Shown: positions 25,775 through 35,276, counted from the first letter of the stretch. The stretch is 63,133 bases of DNA from an uncultured Muribaculaceae bacterium (GCA_934636465.1 CAKUAR010000013.1:1-63133); one strand, 5' to 3'. Made by a program: numbers and translations. Notes: generated by a model not told the origin, from the letters alone.

Positions 25775-27202
25775 ATGACATTTAACATAAAATCGACAAT
25801 CATTGCAGCAGCATGCTGCATCTTCTCCTTTGCATCGCACGCCCTCACGCTGCCGCACCAAATAGGCGACAACATGGTGTTACAACAAGACATAGAGGCT
25901 GGGCTGTGGGGCTGGGCCAAACCAGGCTCCACCGTAAAAATCACGCCCTCTTGGGCCAATAAAGCCACCATTAAGGCCACAGCCGACAAAAACGGCCGTT
26001 GGAAAGCCATCGTTGCTACACCAAAAGGTTCTTACACACCGCAAACCATCGCATTTGAGGGAGACAAGCAGCGCATCACGGTCAGCAACGTGCTCATAGG
26101 CGAAGTGTGGATTGCCAGCGGGCAAAGCAACATGGAGATGCCTGTGGGCGGATTTGGCGGACAGCCCATCGACAACAACCAGCAGACCATAGCCTACGCC
26201 AACCAATATCGCGGCAAGCTGCGCATGGTCAACATTCCGCATGTGGCTGCCGACACTCCACGCGACTCCGTGGACGGCTCTTGGCAAGAGTGTACTCCTG
26301 CCACAGTGGCAAGCTGGTCGGCCTGCGCTTACTATTTCGCCGAGTCGCTCAACCGCATACTCGATGTGCCCGTGGGCATAATCCACAGCAGCTGGGGCGG
26401 CTCCCTGCTCGAAGAGTGGATGCCCGACGAGTCAATCAAGCAATTCAACGACATAAAGTTTGAAACCATCGCCCAGCTCAGCCGCAAGGCGAGCCAAGAC
26501 TACAACGGCATGATTTATCCGCTGCTCAACTACACCATTCGCGGCTTCATCTGGAATCAGGGCGAGAGTCAGGTGTTCATAGGCGACTACTCGCATGCCA
26601 AGCACTTCGCATCGTTTCTCCAAGCGTGGCGCAAGGCTTTCAATCAGGGCGACCCGCCCATGTATTGCGTGGAAATTCCGGGCTACAACTATGGCGACGT
26701 CAACGGCACCATGGCACCAATCGTGCGCGAGAGCCAGTGGCAGGGTGCCGACATGGCAGGCAACTGCTATGTGATAAGCACCAGCGACCTCATCAAGCCA
26801 GGCATGGAGCACATAATCCACGGCAGCATCAAGCAGCCCATAGGCGAACGACTCGCTTTCATGGCTGCCGCCAAGACCTACGGCCTGCCCAACATGGCTT
26901 GCGACTATCCGCGCTTCAAGAGCATGGAGGTGCACGGCAAGCAAGCCACACTCACATTCACCGGCATTGGTGCCGGCTGGGCTGCGCACCACAACCTGCA
27001 AGGCTTTGAGGCCGCCGGCGAAGACAAGCGATTCTATCCTGCCACGGCTCAAGCCGACATGGGCACGTCAAACATCACCGTCACCTGCGAGCACCTCGAT
27101 AAGATTGCCGCCGTGCGCTATTGCTTCAAAAACTGGGCTATAGGCACCGTGCACACCTGCCAATGGTTGCCACTCGTGCCTTTCCGCACCGACAACTGGT
27201 GA
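25775..27202 (+). CDS. Sialate O-acetylesterase-like SGNH hydrolase, copy 2
   Basis: The 475-residue paralog of the flanking genes has a signal peptide ending in SHA. Block I is ASGQSNMEM with Ser118, then SSWGGSLLEEW and GFIWNQGES. The final block reads EHIIHGSIKQPIGERLA: His is kept but the Asp two residues before it, present in the other copies, is Ile. All three proteins end in a near-identical QWLPLVPFRTDNW segment. The divergence suggests a different O-acyl substrate or reduced activity. Probably co-transcribed with copy 1 and copy 3. Confidence 0.85.
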   Translation: MTFNIKSTIIAAACCIFSFASHALTLPHQIGDNMVLQQDIEAGLWGWAKPGSTVKITPSWANKATIKATADKNGRWKAIVATPKGSYTPQTIAFEGDKQRITVSNVLIGEVWIASGQSNMEMPVGGFGGQPIDNNQQTIAYANQYRGKLRMVNIPHVAADTPRDSVDGSWQECTPATVASWSACAYYFAESLNRILDVPVGIIHSSWGGSLLEEWMPDESIKQFNDIKFETIAQLSRKASQDYNGMIYPLLNYTIRGFIWNQGESQVFIGDYSHAKHFASFLQAWRKAFNQGDPPMYCVEIPGYNYGDVNGTMAPIVRESQWQGADMAGNCYVISTSDLIKPGMEHIIHGSIKQPIGERLAFMAAAKTYGLPNMACDYPRFKSMEVHGKQATLTFTGIGAGWAAHHNLQGFEAAGEDKRFYPATAQADMGTSNITVTCEHLDKIAAVRYCFKNWAIGTVHTCQWLPLVPFRTDNW

Positions 27203-27264
27203 TTTCACACACACTCTCCACGCCACTCAAAAAAAGACGTTCAAGAAAGAAAAACATATCTAAA

Positions 27265-28707
27265 ATGAAGAAATACATCACTCTCGCGTTATTGTTTGTC
27301 ATCGTGGGCATGCTTCAAGCATCAGCCATGCTCATTCCGCCGCAAATTGGCAACAACATGGTTTTGCAGCAAAACACCGATGCCTGCCTATGGGGCTGGG
27401 TAAAACCAAAGACGTCGGTCAAAATCAAATGCTCGTGGTCGAACTCCGAAATCAAGGCCAAAGCCGACGATAAAGGCGCTTGGAAAGTGACGGTGGCAAC
27501 ACCGGCAGGCTCCTACACGCCGCAATCCATCACCATAGAGGGCGACAAGCAGACCGTCACGCTCTCCAATGTGCTCATAGGCGAAGTGTGGGTGGCAAGC
27601 GGACAAAGCAACATGGAAATGCCCATCAAGGGTTTTCCGGCCCAGTTCATCGACGGAAGCGACAAAGTGATAGCCTTTGCCAACCAATATAAAAACAAGA
27701 TACGCATGGCCACCATTCCGCGCAATCGCACCGACGTGCTTGCCGACACCGTGCGCGGCGACTGGAAGGTGTGCGACCCCGAAAATGTGCCCGACTTTTC
27801 GGCAGTGGCATACTTCTTTGCCGAGTCTCTCAACCGTCTGCTCGACGTGCCTGTGGGCATAATCCACACAAGCTGGGGTGGCACTTTCGTGCCGGAATGG
27901 ATGCCAAAGGAGTCAACCGACAAATTCAATGACATCAAAGCCGACATAATCACCAAACGTTTCAGCCACGCCGTCAACAAGCTGTTCAACGGCATGGTGC
28001 ACCCTCTGGCCAACTACACCATTCGCGGTTTCATCTGGAATCAGGGCGAGAGCGACGCCATAATAGGCGACCGCAACTATCACAACCATTTTGCCGAGAT
28101 GGTCAAGGCTTGGCGCACTGCCTTTGGCCAAGGCGACCTGCCCATGTATTGCGTGGAAATTCCAGGGCACTCCTACGACGACCCCAACAAATGCTATGCC
28201 GCTCTTGAACGCGAGCTGCAATGGAAAGGCGCAGCCCTTGCCGGCAACTGCGACGTGGTGAGCATAATTGACTGCATGCGTCCCGACCAGGCCAACGACA
28301 TTCACGGCAGCATAAAGCAGCCCATAGGTCAACGCCTCGCCTGGATAGCAGCCGCCAAGACCTATGGCATGACAGCTATTCCTCACCTCTATCCGCGCTT
28401 TGAGAAAATGGAAGTCAAAGGCAACACCGCCACACTGCATTTCACCAACACACAGCTGGGCTTCACCCCAAATCACAACCTGCAAGGCTTTGAAGTGGCT
28501 GGCGACGACAAAGTGTTCTATCCGGCAAAAGCTGGCGAAGACTGGTCAAAGCACACAATCAATCTGAGCTGCGACAAAGTGAAAGAAATCAAGGCCGTGC
28601 GCTACTGCTTCAAAAACTGGACCATAGGCACCGTGCACAACAGCCAGTGGCTGCCACTCGTGCCGTTCCGCACCGACGATTGGGAAATCCCCCCATTGAA
28701 GCTCTGA
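27265..28707 (+). CDS. Sialate O-acetylesterase-like SGNH hydrolase, copy 3
   Basis: The ATG at 27265 gives 480 residues with a typical signal peptide (MKKYITLALLFVIVGMLQASA). An open frame continues upstream into the end of copy 2 and is not used. Ser115 sits in ASGQSNMEMP, followed by TSWGGTFVPEW, GFIWNQGES and NDIHGSIKQPIGQRLA. The C-terminus continues a few residues (EIPPLKL) past the shared end. It most resembles copy 1 over the active site. Together the three genes suggest periplasmic or surface removal of acetyl groups from a decorated glycan, an inference from family only. Confidence 0.85.
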   Translation: MKKYITLALLFVIVGMLQASAMLIPPQIGNNMVLQQNTDACLWGWVKPKTSVKIKCSWSNSEIKAKADDKGAWKVTVATPAGSYTPQSITIEGDKQTVTLSNVLIGEVWVASGQSNMEMPIKGFPAQFIDGSDKVIAFANQYKNKIRMATIPRNRTDVLADTVRGDWKVCDPENVPDFSAVAYFFAESLNRLLDVPVGIIHTSWGGTFVPEWMPKESTDKFNDIKADIITKRFSHAVNKLFNGMVHPLANYTIRGFIWNQGESDAIIGDRNYHNHFAEMVKAWRTAFGQGDLPMYCVEIPGHSYDDPNKCYAALERELQWKGAALAGNCDVVSIIDCMRPDQANDIHGSIKQPIGQRLAWIAAAKTYGMTAIPHLYPRFEKMEVKGNTATLHFTNTQLGFTPNHNLQGFEVAGDDKVFYPAKAGEDWSKHTINLSCDKVKEIKAVRYCFKNWTIGTVHNSQWLPLVPFRTDDWEIPPLKL

Positions 28708-29106
28708 CAGAATATTTCGCACACACAATTCCTATGTGCTCCGTAGTGCCACGCCACCACGCATTGTTTGCCCTCTGGCAACCTATCGTGGCTTCCCTAC
28801 TTCTCATGCCAGATTTTGTTTAATGGTGATTATCCTGTTGTTTTTGAAGAACCACCCCTTTCAAAAAGGGATTAAAATTTAGATTTTTGCAGTTATGGAG
28901 CATAAAATAATGACCTATAGGTCAAATTTAAGGCTTTAAGGTAGCCACAAGCCACCTTTGAACGTCATTTTAACACATTTCTTCATATAGATGATGTGGC
29001 AAACACATTGTGCCACCAATATCCGCCCAACATTGTCTAACACCACAGCTGCTGCATCTCCAGGGCTGCTGTGTTATTCAAACTAAAGTGCTACATAGGC
29101 TCTGGA
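28708..29106. other. Intergenic region with a perfect palindrome, no gene seen
   Basis: No coding region is supported. The stretch contains CCCCTTTCAAAAAGGG near 28855 and a perfect 14-base palindrome TGACCTATAGGTCA at 28911-28924, both candidate structure or binding sites. Confidence 0.5.
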
Positions 29107-29150
29107 AAACGAAAAAGACCGAAACAGGGACTCACGCACCCATTTCGGCC
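29107..29150 (-). terminator. Intrinsic terminator of the 29201-30736 gene
   Basis: On the minus strand GGCCGAAATGGG pairs with CCCTGTTTCGGTC and is followed by TTTTTCGTTTT. Confidence 0.75.
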
Positions 29151-29200
29151 TTATAACAACAAACGAAAATAAATATATTTTCTACTACTCTATAAAGTTT

Positions 29201-30736
29201 TTATTTAATCACTTTCTTCGTCACTTGCGTGCTGCCGTCGCTATATGTGGTGCGCACCACATTCACGCCGTCAAACGGTTTGGCGCTGCCCATGCCCTGC
29301 AAGTTGTAGTAGCGCACAGCCACCACTTGCTTTGCTGTTTCCACGCCGTCAACCCCAGTAGGCAATTTGTCTAAATCAAACTCCACTCTCAAGTGATAAC
29401 CCACCGGCTTTGTGTATTCAGGCTCGGCGGCACCAGTTTCTTCGGCGTAGTTCATCACACTGTTTGCCACATACTTAAACTCGTCGTCTGGTATTGCATA
29501 GTAATACCAGTCATTGCCCACTTTCACAAAGCTCGTGTTGCGGGCGGTTTGGCTTGCAGGAATTTCTTTCACCATATCGTCTTTCACCTTGCCATACCAA
29601 TACACCACATAGTCCACATAATATGGCGAAGCCGTTGACGTGAGCACAGGAATTATATCCTTGAAATGCACTCCGCAAGGTGTTTTGACCTCCATTGTGC
29701 CATTATAAACAATCGTGCGCAAATCATACATTTCATAATCCATTTGCATAGTTTTGTTCGGCTTAATCCATTTCGTCACAATGTCGCCAGCATCAGTCAT
29801 TTCGTTGTATGCGCTGCGTGTGATGCTAACAGTGTATTTATCCGAACCAACCCACTTTGCCATTTCTGCCTGGAAATCGTCGGTGGTGTTGAGCGACGCC
29901 TCACAACCCACAGCTCTCCACTCTTTGCCTTCAAGCCAATCGGTTTTGTAGCCGGCGGCGGCGAAAGCGGATTTTTGAGCAGCTGTCAAGCCAGTAAATG
30001 TTTTAGCGGTTCTTGACGCACATGGGTTCACCACATAACCGTCCATGTCGGCAGGCTCCACTGGCTTCAGTATGCCGTCATAACCATCGCCATTGAAAAA
30101 CGCCTTTTGCAGAGCAACAGATTTATCCTTGCCATCATCCGTTTTAACAATGCCGGTTGTTGTGTTGTCAAGGAAAATATCAATGTCGTTCACTCCCTCA
30201 AAAAGATTAGTGCTAAATGTTATAGAGCAATCCAGAAATGCAACTGTGGCATAACTTCCACCAATAACAAAATTCAACAAACCCAAGTTTTTTGTAAATG
30301 CCAGCGATTTCCCATCTTTTGAAATCGTTGCCTTAATAAATTCGTCATTTACGCCATTGCATAATTCATATTTTCCAGGATAATAGCTACTTTCTTCTTT
30401 TATGTTATATAACGCATAGACATCTTGCCCATTAGGGGACATCGCTACCTTCTGTTCTTTTTTAAACATAACAGCGTAAGTTCCATCACTTTTTTGTCCA
30501 TACGTTCCTTCCAGTTTTTTATCTTCTCCATCATAACCAAACATATTATATATGGTTATCGTTTTGGGAGATACGCTTTCATCAATGACAATTCTAACTG
30601 GAATCGGTTTTTGCGCAAATCTCCCTGTTCCATTACCAACAACTTTATCAAACGAAAAGTAGCCAGTGACCGTCTTTGCCTGCATCAAGCCAACGCCCGC
30701 AAGCAAAAAGCAAAAAATTAATAGTAATTTTTTCAT
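29201..30736 (-). CDS. Secreted protein with C-terminal sorting-like domain
   Basis: This 511-residue protein has a signal peptide (MKKLLLIFCFLLAGVGLMQA) and a beta-rich, Gly/Asp/Tyr-rich body without a recognised enzyme motif. The last 45 residues (VRYYNLQGMGSAKPFDGVNV, then a ...TYSDGSTQVTKKVIK end) resemble the C-terminal sorting-type domain found on many exported Prevotella and Muribaculaceae proteins. This suggests export through a type IX-like route or surface attachment. I know no function for the family. The 5' half is more AT-rich than the 3' half. It has its own terminator and no operon partner. Confidence 0.65.
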   Translation of the reverse strand: MKKLLLIFCFLLAGVGLMQAKTVTGYFSFDKVVGNGTGRFAQKPIPVRIVIDESVSPKTITIYNMFGYDGEDKKLEGTYGQKSDGTYAVMFKKEQKVAMSPNGQDVYALYNIKEESSYYPGKYELCNGVNDEFIKATISKDGKSLAFTKNLGLLNFVIGGSYATVAFLDCSITFSTNLFEGVNDIDIFLDNTTTGIVKTDDGKDKSVALQKAFFNGDGYDGILKPVEPADMDGYVVNPCASRTAKTFTGLTAAQKSAFAAAGYKTDWLEGKEWRAVGCEASLNTTDDFQAEMAKWVGSDKYTVSITRSAYNEMTDAGDIVTKWIKPNKTMQMDYEMYDLRTIVYNGTMEVKTPCGVHFKDIIPVLTSTASPYYVDYVVYWYGKVKDDMVKEIPASQTARNTSFVKVGNDWYYYAIPDDEFKYVANSVMNYAEETGAAEPEYTKPVGYHLRVEFDLDKLPTGVDGVETAKQVVAVRYYNLQGMGSAKPFDGVNVVRTTYSDGSTQVTKKVIK

Positions 30737-31144
30737 AATACGTTAATTTTAAAAATGTTAATGAATTGATGCCCTTCAAAGTTGTGTTTTCAAGAACAAA
30801 AATTATTTTTCATGCGTTCACACTATTTCTTCGATAAAATCAACAACTTTTCTAAATCGGTATTTTTAAAAGGTTGACTTCACGAAGTGTTTTTCACAAT
30901 TCAATGAGATTGGTGTTTTTATGCGTTTATAATCTCATTGTCATGCAAGTATTTACTTGGCAAATTTAGCGCACGGCTCTCACAAATCCAAATTTTTCAC
31001 CCTTTAATTTGTAACATTTTCGTAATAGCAAACCATTTCACGCTCAATGCTCTGCGTGCAACGCCCCAATTCTGCCACGAAATCGCACCTGCCTGTGCGA
31101 CTTTGTTAATTAACATTAAATCGCAGAAATTTCTTGTCAAATGT

Positions 31145-31175
31145 TTTGCCAGTGTGAAAAATGCCCTTACCTTTG
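31145..31175 (+). promoter_or_regulatory. Promoter of ncRNA copy 1
   Basis: TTTG at 31145-31148 and TACCTTTG at 31168-31175 are 19 bases apart, a good match to the Bacteroidetes consensus. Confidence 0.7.
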
Positions 31176-31179
31176 CACC

Positions 31180-31328
31180 AGTTTTCATGGTATTAGTTTT
31201 TAAGGTTATTAAATCAAAAACGTCGCGATGACGTAACTGTTTTTTCATTGTTTAAGGTTTATGTTAATGGTATTAGAAGGTTAATTAGTTAAGCGATCCC
31301 CGATGTTGATATCGAGGATTAATTTTTT
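31180..31328 (+). ncRNA. Putative small RNA, copy 1 (possibly Bacteroidales-1-like)
   Basis: About 149 nt lie between a consensus promoter and an intrinsic terminator. The terminator stem is ATCCCCGAT (31296-31304) with ATCGAGGAT (31311-31319), one C-A mismatch, then a T run. The sequence is strongly conserved with 61955-62103. Internal marks are two GGTATTAG...AAGGTTA motifs and a small hairpin ACGTC-GCGAT-GACGT in the middle. The layout (Bacteroidetes promoter at one end, terminator at the other) fits what I recall of the Bacteroidales-1 RNA motif, but the covariance model was not tested. Two tiny open frames lie inside (ATGs at 31187 and about 31261). Confidence 0.7.
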
Positions 31329-31419
31329 ATACACCATTACCTCCAGCCCAAAATCTGCGTGTTGCCAAATCGCCGAAAATTCAATATATTCGCACAATCT
31401 TTGTTGCAATAATTCTTTT

Positions 31420-31740
31420 ATGAAGGAATACAAACGCAAACGACGCTCCACCGACCCCGTGCAAGAACTCAGCGCAGGGCAATACAACTTTGAGTATATT
31501 CTCAACCCAATGGGCGAGCAGCAGCGGCTCAAAGAGGGAAATGAGGCTGAAAACCAAATCCAGCTACAGAAGTCGTCGCTGCCAGAAGCTCCGGAGCAGC
31601 CATTGCCTCGCGCCCAAGTGCCCGACGTGCCGGCAGAGCAGCCGAATGGGCACACCTCATTCTCCACCACGCAATTTGTGGCTCTTGCAGCCCTTGTTGC
31701 CATAATCGCCGCGGCCATAATCTATGCCCTCATGCGATAA
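31420..31740 (+). CDS. Small C-terminally membrane-anchored protein, unknown
   Basis: From the ATG at 31420 the product is 106 residues. A basic start (MKEYKRKRRSTDPVQ) leads to an acidic and Pro-rich middle, and a single hydrophobic helix lies near the end (TQFVALAALVAIIAAAIIYA) before a short RYALMR-type tail. An open frame upstream overlaps the RNA terminator and is not a likely start. The order suggests a tail-anchored inner-membrane protein facing the cytoplasm. No family is recognised. It lies 24 bases before the beta-helix protein gene, so the two may be co-transcribed. Confidence 0.55.
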   Translation: MKEYKRKRRSTDPVQELSAGQYNFEYILNPMGEQQRLKEGNEAENQIQLQKSSLPEAPEQPLPRAQVPDVPAEQPNGHTSFSTTQFVALAALVAIIAAAIIYALMR

Positions 31741-31764
31741 ACCAGCAGTGCTAACAACAGAAAA

Positions 31765-33381
31765 ATGAAAATGAATAAAGCAACTACCCTCATCATCATG
31801 ATTGTGGCAACAGCCATGTTTGCCATCAATGCCCAAGGCGCACCCAAAGCCGCCTTGCGCCACAGCCACGACGTGCGAGTGGCAGCAAGCGATTCTCACC
31901 AGGCCGACAAAGCCGCTGCCGACATGGTGTGCTCCGGCCACGACGACCAAGACGTAATTCAGCGAGCCATCGACGCGCTCGACAACGGAGGAACCGTGTA
32001 TCTTGCCGCCGGCAACTACTATATCGACACTTTCCACCCCTCAACTGTGGGGCCTGACTACGCCATAAAGTTACGGCTACGCAATCCAGCCACCAAAGTC
32101 AAGCTGCAAGGCTCGGTGAGAGCCAACGGCCGACCAGTGAGAGCCGACCGGGCCTACGTCACCGGCACTAACCTGCAAGTCACCCAGCGGTGCTACGACA
32201 AGCTCGCCGCCGACCGCCAGTGTGCCGTGATTCGCGGCGACGAGGACGCTTCGTTCAATGCCATTATGTCGCAAGAGTTAACGGTCAACGACCTCACAAT
32301 CACGCTCCCCGACAACCAAAAGCCGATAATCTGCATCGACGGCTACTATCTCGGCGCACTCAACGTCAACGACGCACGCGTGGGCACACACCTCTACAAC
32401 CGCGACCCCAGCCCCGACCAGAAGTTCCGCATAGGCGTTGACGGCTGCATAGGCATTCGCGGCCTGCAAGGCTCCAACAACGGCAGCGAGACCATCATAC
32501 AATCCACCTATGCCGTGGGACTTGGCGTGGGCTTTGCACTGAGCGGCGAGCACCTGGTGGGCATTCAGCTTGGCGCTATAGGCAACAAATACGGCTACAC
32601 GTTCAATGGGTTCAAACATGAGGTGGGCGTGTGGTGCCACCCCATCACCCTCATCAACTGCTGCGACGAGGTGTCGGCAAATTACCCCTATTTTGGCCCA
32701 AACGAATATCGCCAGAACGTAAACCTCATAAATTTCAACATTGAGCACTACCCCACCATGTTCTCCAAGGGTGGCGACTATGCGCGCGAGGCCGTGCCTG
32801 GCCAGTGGGGCGGCAACATCGACTACGACATTCAAGACTGGGAATACAACATCACCAACTCGCCCAACCGCCGTTTTTGGGCGGCCGACAGCAGCGGCGT
32901 GAACGTCAAGTCGCGCAACAACGCGCAAGCCTCGTCATACACAGCCGACGAGCTGCGCTGGATAGCCCCAAACATCAATCAAATCGTGTTCAACTCCACA
33001 GCCGGCAAACCTGTGATGTGCCGGCGTGCCGGCGATTACGCCTCGGCTCGCATAACATTCCGCAGCGTCAACGTCAAGCCAGGCGACATAGAGATAAAAG
33101 TGGGCTGGACCTATCGCAAGGTCAATCTGCCCAAGGTGTTTAGCTCCACACAAGAAATGGCCGACTATATCTATCGCCACTTGTTCTACAGCACCTCTTG
33201 CCGCATAGACCCTGCCGACAACAGCGCAATCGACGTGTGGAGCTGCCGCATGGGCAACACACCAGCCAATGCCGACAACCTTCAGCTACGCACAGGCAAC
33301 ACTGGCGTGAAAGCCGAAATAACGCTGCTAAACCGTGGCGCTGACAACTTGTGGATTGACCTCAACGGCAACAAAATGTGA
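31765..33381 (+). CDS. Secreted beta-helix-like protein, unknown enzyme
   Basis: This 538-residue exported protein has a signal peptide ending in NAQG. Its N-terminal DDQDVIQRAIDALDNGGTVY plus LAAGNYYIDTF is the opening turn seen in pectate-lyase-like and GH55/GH28-like right-handed beta-helices, where the helix typically carries glycan-cleaving residues. Repeated short Asn- and Gly-rich strands follow up to about residue 400 (NNGSETIIQST, YGYTFNGF). The C-terminal part is a separate beta domain. No catalytic residues could be assigned, so a glycan lyase or hydrolase role is only likely by fold. Confidence 0.6.
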   Translation: MKMNKATTLIIMIVATAMFAINAQGAPKAALRHSHDVRVAASDSHQADKAAADMVCSGHDDQDVIQRAIDALDNGGTVYLAAGNYYIDTFHPSTVGPDYAIKLRLRNPATKVKLQGSVRANGRPVRADRAYVTGTNLQVTQRCYDKLAADRQCAVIRGDEDASFNAIMSQELTVNDLTITLPDNQKPIICIDGYYLGALNVNDARVGTHLYNRDPSPDQKFRIGVDGCIGIRGLQGSNNGSETIIQSTYAVGLGVGFALSGEHLVGIQLGAIGNKYGYTFNGFKHEVGVWCHPITLINCCDEVSANYPYFGPNEYRQNVNLINFNIEHYPTMFSKGGDYAREAVPGQWGGNIDYDIQDWEYNITNSPNRRFWAADSSGVNVKSRNNAQASSYTADELRWIAPNINQIVFNSTAGKPVMCRRAGDYASARITFRSVNVKPGDIEIKVGWTYRKVNLPKVFSSTQEMADYIYRHLFYSTSCRIDPADNSAIDVWSCRMGNTPANADNLQLRTGNTGVKAEITLLNRGADNLWIDLNGNKM

Positions 33382-33471
33382 GGTCTTCGCCGCGCCATAA
33401 CTTGCCGTTTTTCAAGACGCAGCCAGCCGCACTGGCATATTTACAAGAAATAAAAGACGAAAAAAAACACA

Positions 33472-35184
33472 ATGAAGCACTTTTTGCTATCTATTATAGC
33501 CACCCTTGTGGCAATCACAGCATCAGCAGCCGTCAGTTTAGAGGTCAGCACCACACCTAGAGCCGACTCCACCACCATTTTCTATCGCGATGCACCAGCC
33601 GGGTCTTGCATATCGGTTCACAAGCAGCCGTCAGTCCTCGCTATGCGCCCAGAAATCACCGTGGGTGAGCACGGCAAGTTTGGCATGGTGACATTCGCCC
33701 TCGACCCTGGCATCTACACAGCCACATGCACCTCGGCCGACGGCAGCACACTTGCCACCAAGCAGTTCACCATAGCCGAGCCACAGGTGCAAGGCACTAA
33801 AATCGTGGTGCTTAGCGACACTCACACGCTTGCTCCGTCACTCATCAAGCACGACGGCAAAGCCTTGCAAAGTGCCGAGAACGGCGACTTCAAGCTCGTG
33901 CGCCAAAGTGCAGAGGTGCTCACTTCGCTCATCGACAGCATCAAGGCCCTGCACCCTGCGCTTGTGCTCATAACCGGCGACCTCACCTACAATGGCGAGG
34001 CGGCAGCGCACCAGTTTGTGGCAAGCCAGCTCCAGGCTCTCAACCAAGCCGGCATAAAGTGCCTTGTGATTCCCGGCAACCACGACTGCAACAACCCCTA
34101 CGCCCATTATTTCGACGGCGACAAGACCACACCGGCACCCTCCGTGACGCGCGCCCAGTTTGCACAAATCTATAGCCATGCCGGCTATGGCGAAGGCTCT
34201 CAGCGCGACACAGCCTCGCTGAGCTATGCGTGCGAGCCTATTGACGGTCTTGTGGTGATTGGAATCGACTCCAACCGCGACGAGGAAAACCGCCTCACAA
34301 GCCGAGGCGACAGTTCCGACCTATATCACAACGCCGGGCGCGTCAAGCCACAAACACTGTCATGGGTGGCACAGCAAGCCCAGGCGGCACACCGCCAGGG
34401 CAAGCGCGTGATAGCCATGATGCACCACCACTTGCTTGAACACTTCGACAAAGAGGCCGACCTCACACCAAACTACATCGTGGCGGCTCACGACACCGTT
34501 GCCGACGCACTCATGCGCTGCGGCATATCGGCCGTGCTCACAGGCCATTTCCATGCCACCGACATAGCCTGCGCCCGCAACTCTTCGGGCACCGACTCCA
34601 TTTTCGACATTTCCACAGGCTCTGCCGTTACCTACCCCAACTATTGGCGTGTGTTCACACTCACCACTGACGGCAAACTCTCCGTGGCTACTCGCCAGCT
34701 CACCGCAACGCCGTCGTGCCCCCAACTCCAAGTCACAAGCCGCCAGACCATAGAGCGTAACGCCCCTGCCATAATGCGAAGCATGACGAGCCGCATGTGG
34801 CCGAAACTGCAAGGCAAAATCAAGCGCATACCGTTTGCCGGACAACTGCTGAAACTTCCTGACAACTCTGCTGACATGGCCGACACCCTAATCACACGTT
34901 TCGGCGGCATGGCTGCACAAGCCTATCTCACATTTCTTGAGGGCAATGAAGGGCAAAAGGCAACCGACGCACTCATATCTGCCGGCAAAGCCGAAATCAC
35001 CGACTACGCTTCGGCCGTCACACGCCGCATAATCAGAGGCAAGGTGCTGTCGATGCTGTCAAAATCGGTTATGCCTCGCCTTGAGCCACTGATTACAAGC
35101 GTGCTTCACGACGTCAACGCCGCCGGCACCACGCACCCGTCAGTCACCAACGACCTCTTTCTCACCCTCCCCCAAAAACAATAA
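33472..35184 (+). CDS. Secreted calcineurin-like metallophosphoesterase
   Basis: The 570-residue exported protein has a signal peptide (MKHFLLSIIATLVAITASAA) and an Ig-like N-terminal domain. The metallophosphoesterase core (about 110-400) has all five metal-binding blocks: LSDTHTL, ITGDLTYNG, IPGNHDCNNPYA, MMHHHLLEHF and TGHFHATD. Substrates in this exported group include nucleotides, phosphodiesters and lipid headgroups; none can be chosen here. The last 170 residues are helical. It follows the beta-helix gene by 90 bases and ends at a clear terminator, so the two may form a transcript. Confidence 0.82.
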   Translation: MKHFLLSIIATLVAITASAAVSLEVSTTPRADSTTIFYRDAPAGSCISVHKQPSVLAMRPEITVGEHGKFGMVTFALDPGIYTATCTSADGSTLATKQFTIAEPQVQGTKIVVLSDTHTLAPSLIKHDGKALQSAENGDFKLVRQSAEVLTSLIDSIKALHPALVLITGDLTYNGEAAAHQFVASQLQALNQAGIKCLVIPGNHDCNNPYAHYFDGDKTTPAPSVTRAQFAQIYSHAGYGEGSQRDTASLSYACEPIDGLVVIGIDSNRDEENRLTSRGDSSDLYHNAGRVKPQTLSWVAQQAQAAHRQGKRVIAMMHHHLLEHFDKEADLTPNYIVAAHDTVADALMRCGISAVLTGHFHATDIACARNSSGTDSIFDISTGSAVTYPNYWRVFTLTTDGKLSVATRQLTATPSCPQLQVTSRQTIERNAPAIMRSMTSRMWPKLQGKIKRIPFAGQLLKLPDNSADMADTLITRFGGMAAQAYLTFLEGNEGQKATDALISAGKAEITDYASAVTRRIIRGKVLSMLSKSVMPRLEPLITSVLHDVNAAGTTHPSVTNDLFLTLPQKQ

Positions 35185-35189
35185 AAGAC

Positions 35190-35241
35190 GTAGGGCTGCA
35201 CCGTGAGCAAGTGTCACAAGTGCAGTCCTACACTTATTTTT
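35190..35241 (+). terminator. Terminator of the metallophosphoesterase gene
   Basis: A 12-base stem, GTAGGGCTGCAC with GTGCAGTCCTAC (one G-T pair), is followed by ACTTATTTTT. Confidence 0.75.
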
Positions 35242-35276
35242 CCGCGCAAGTCTGGCGTTAAAAGTTATTTAGTAAC

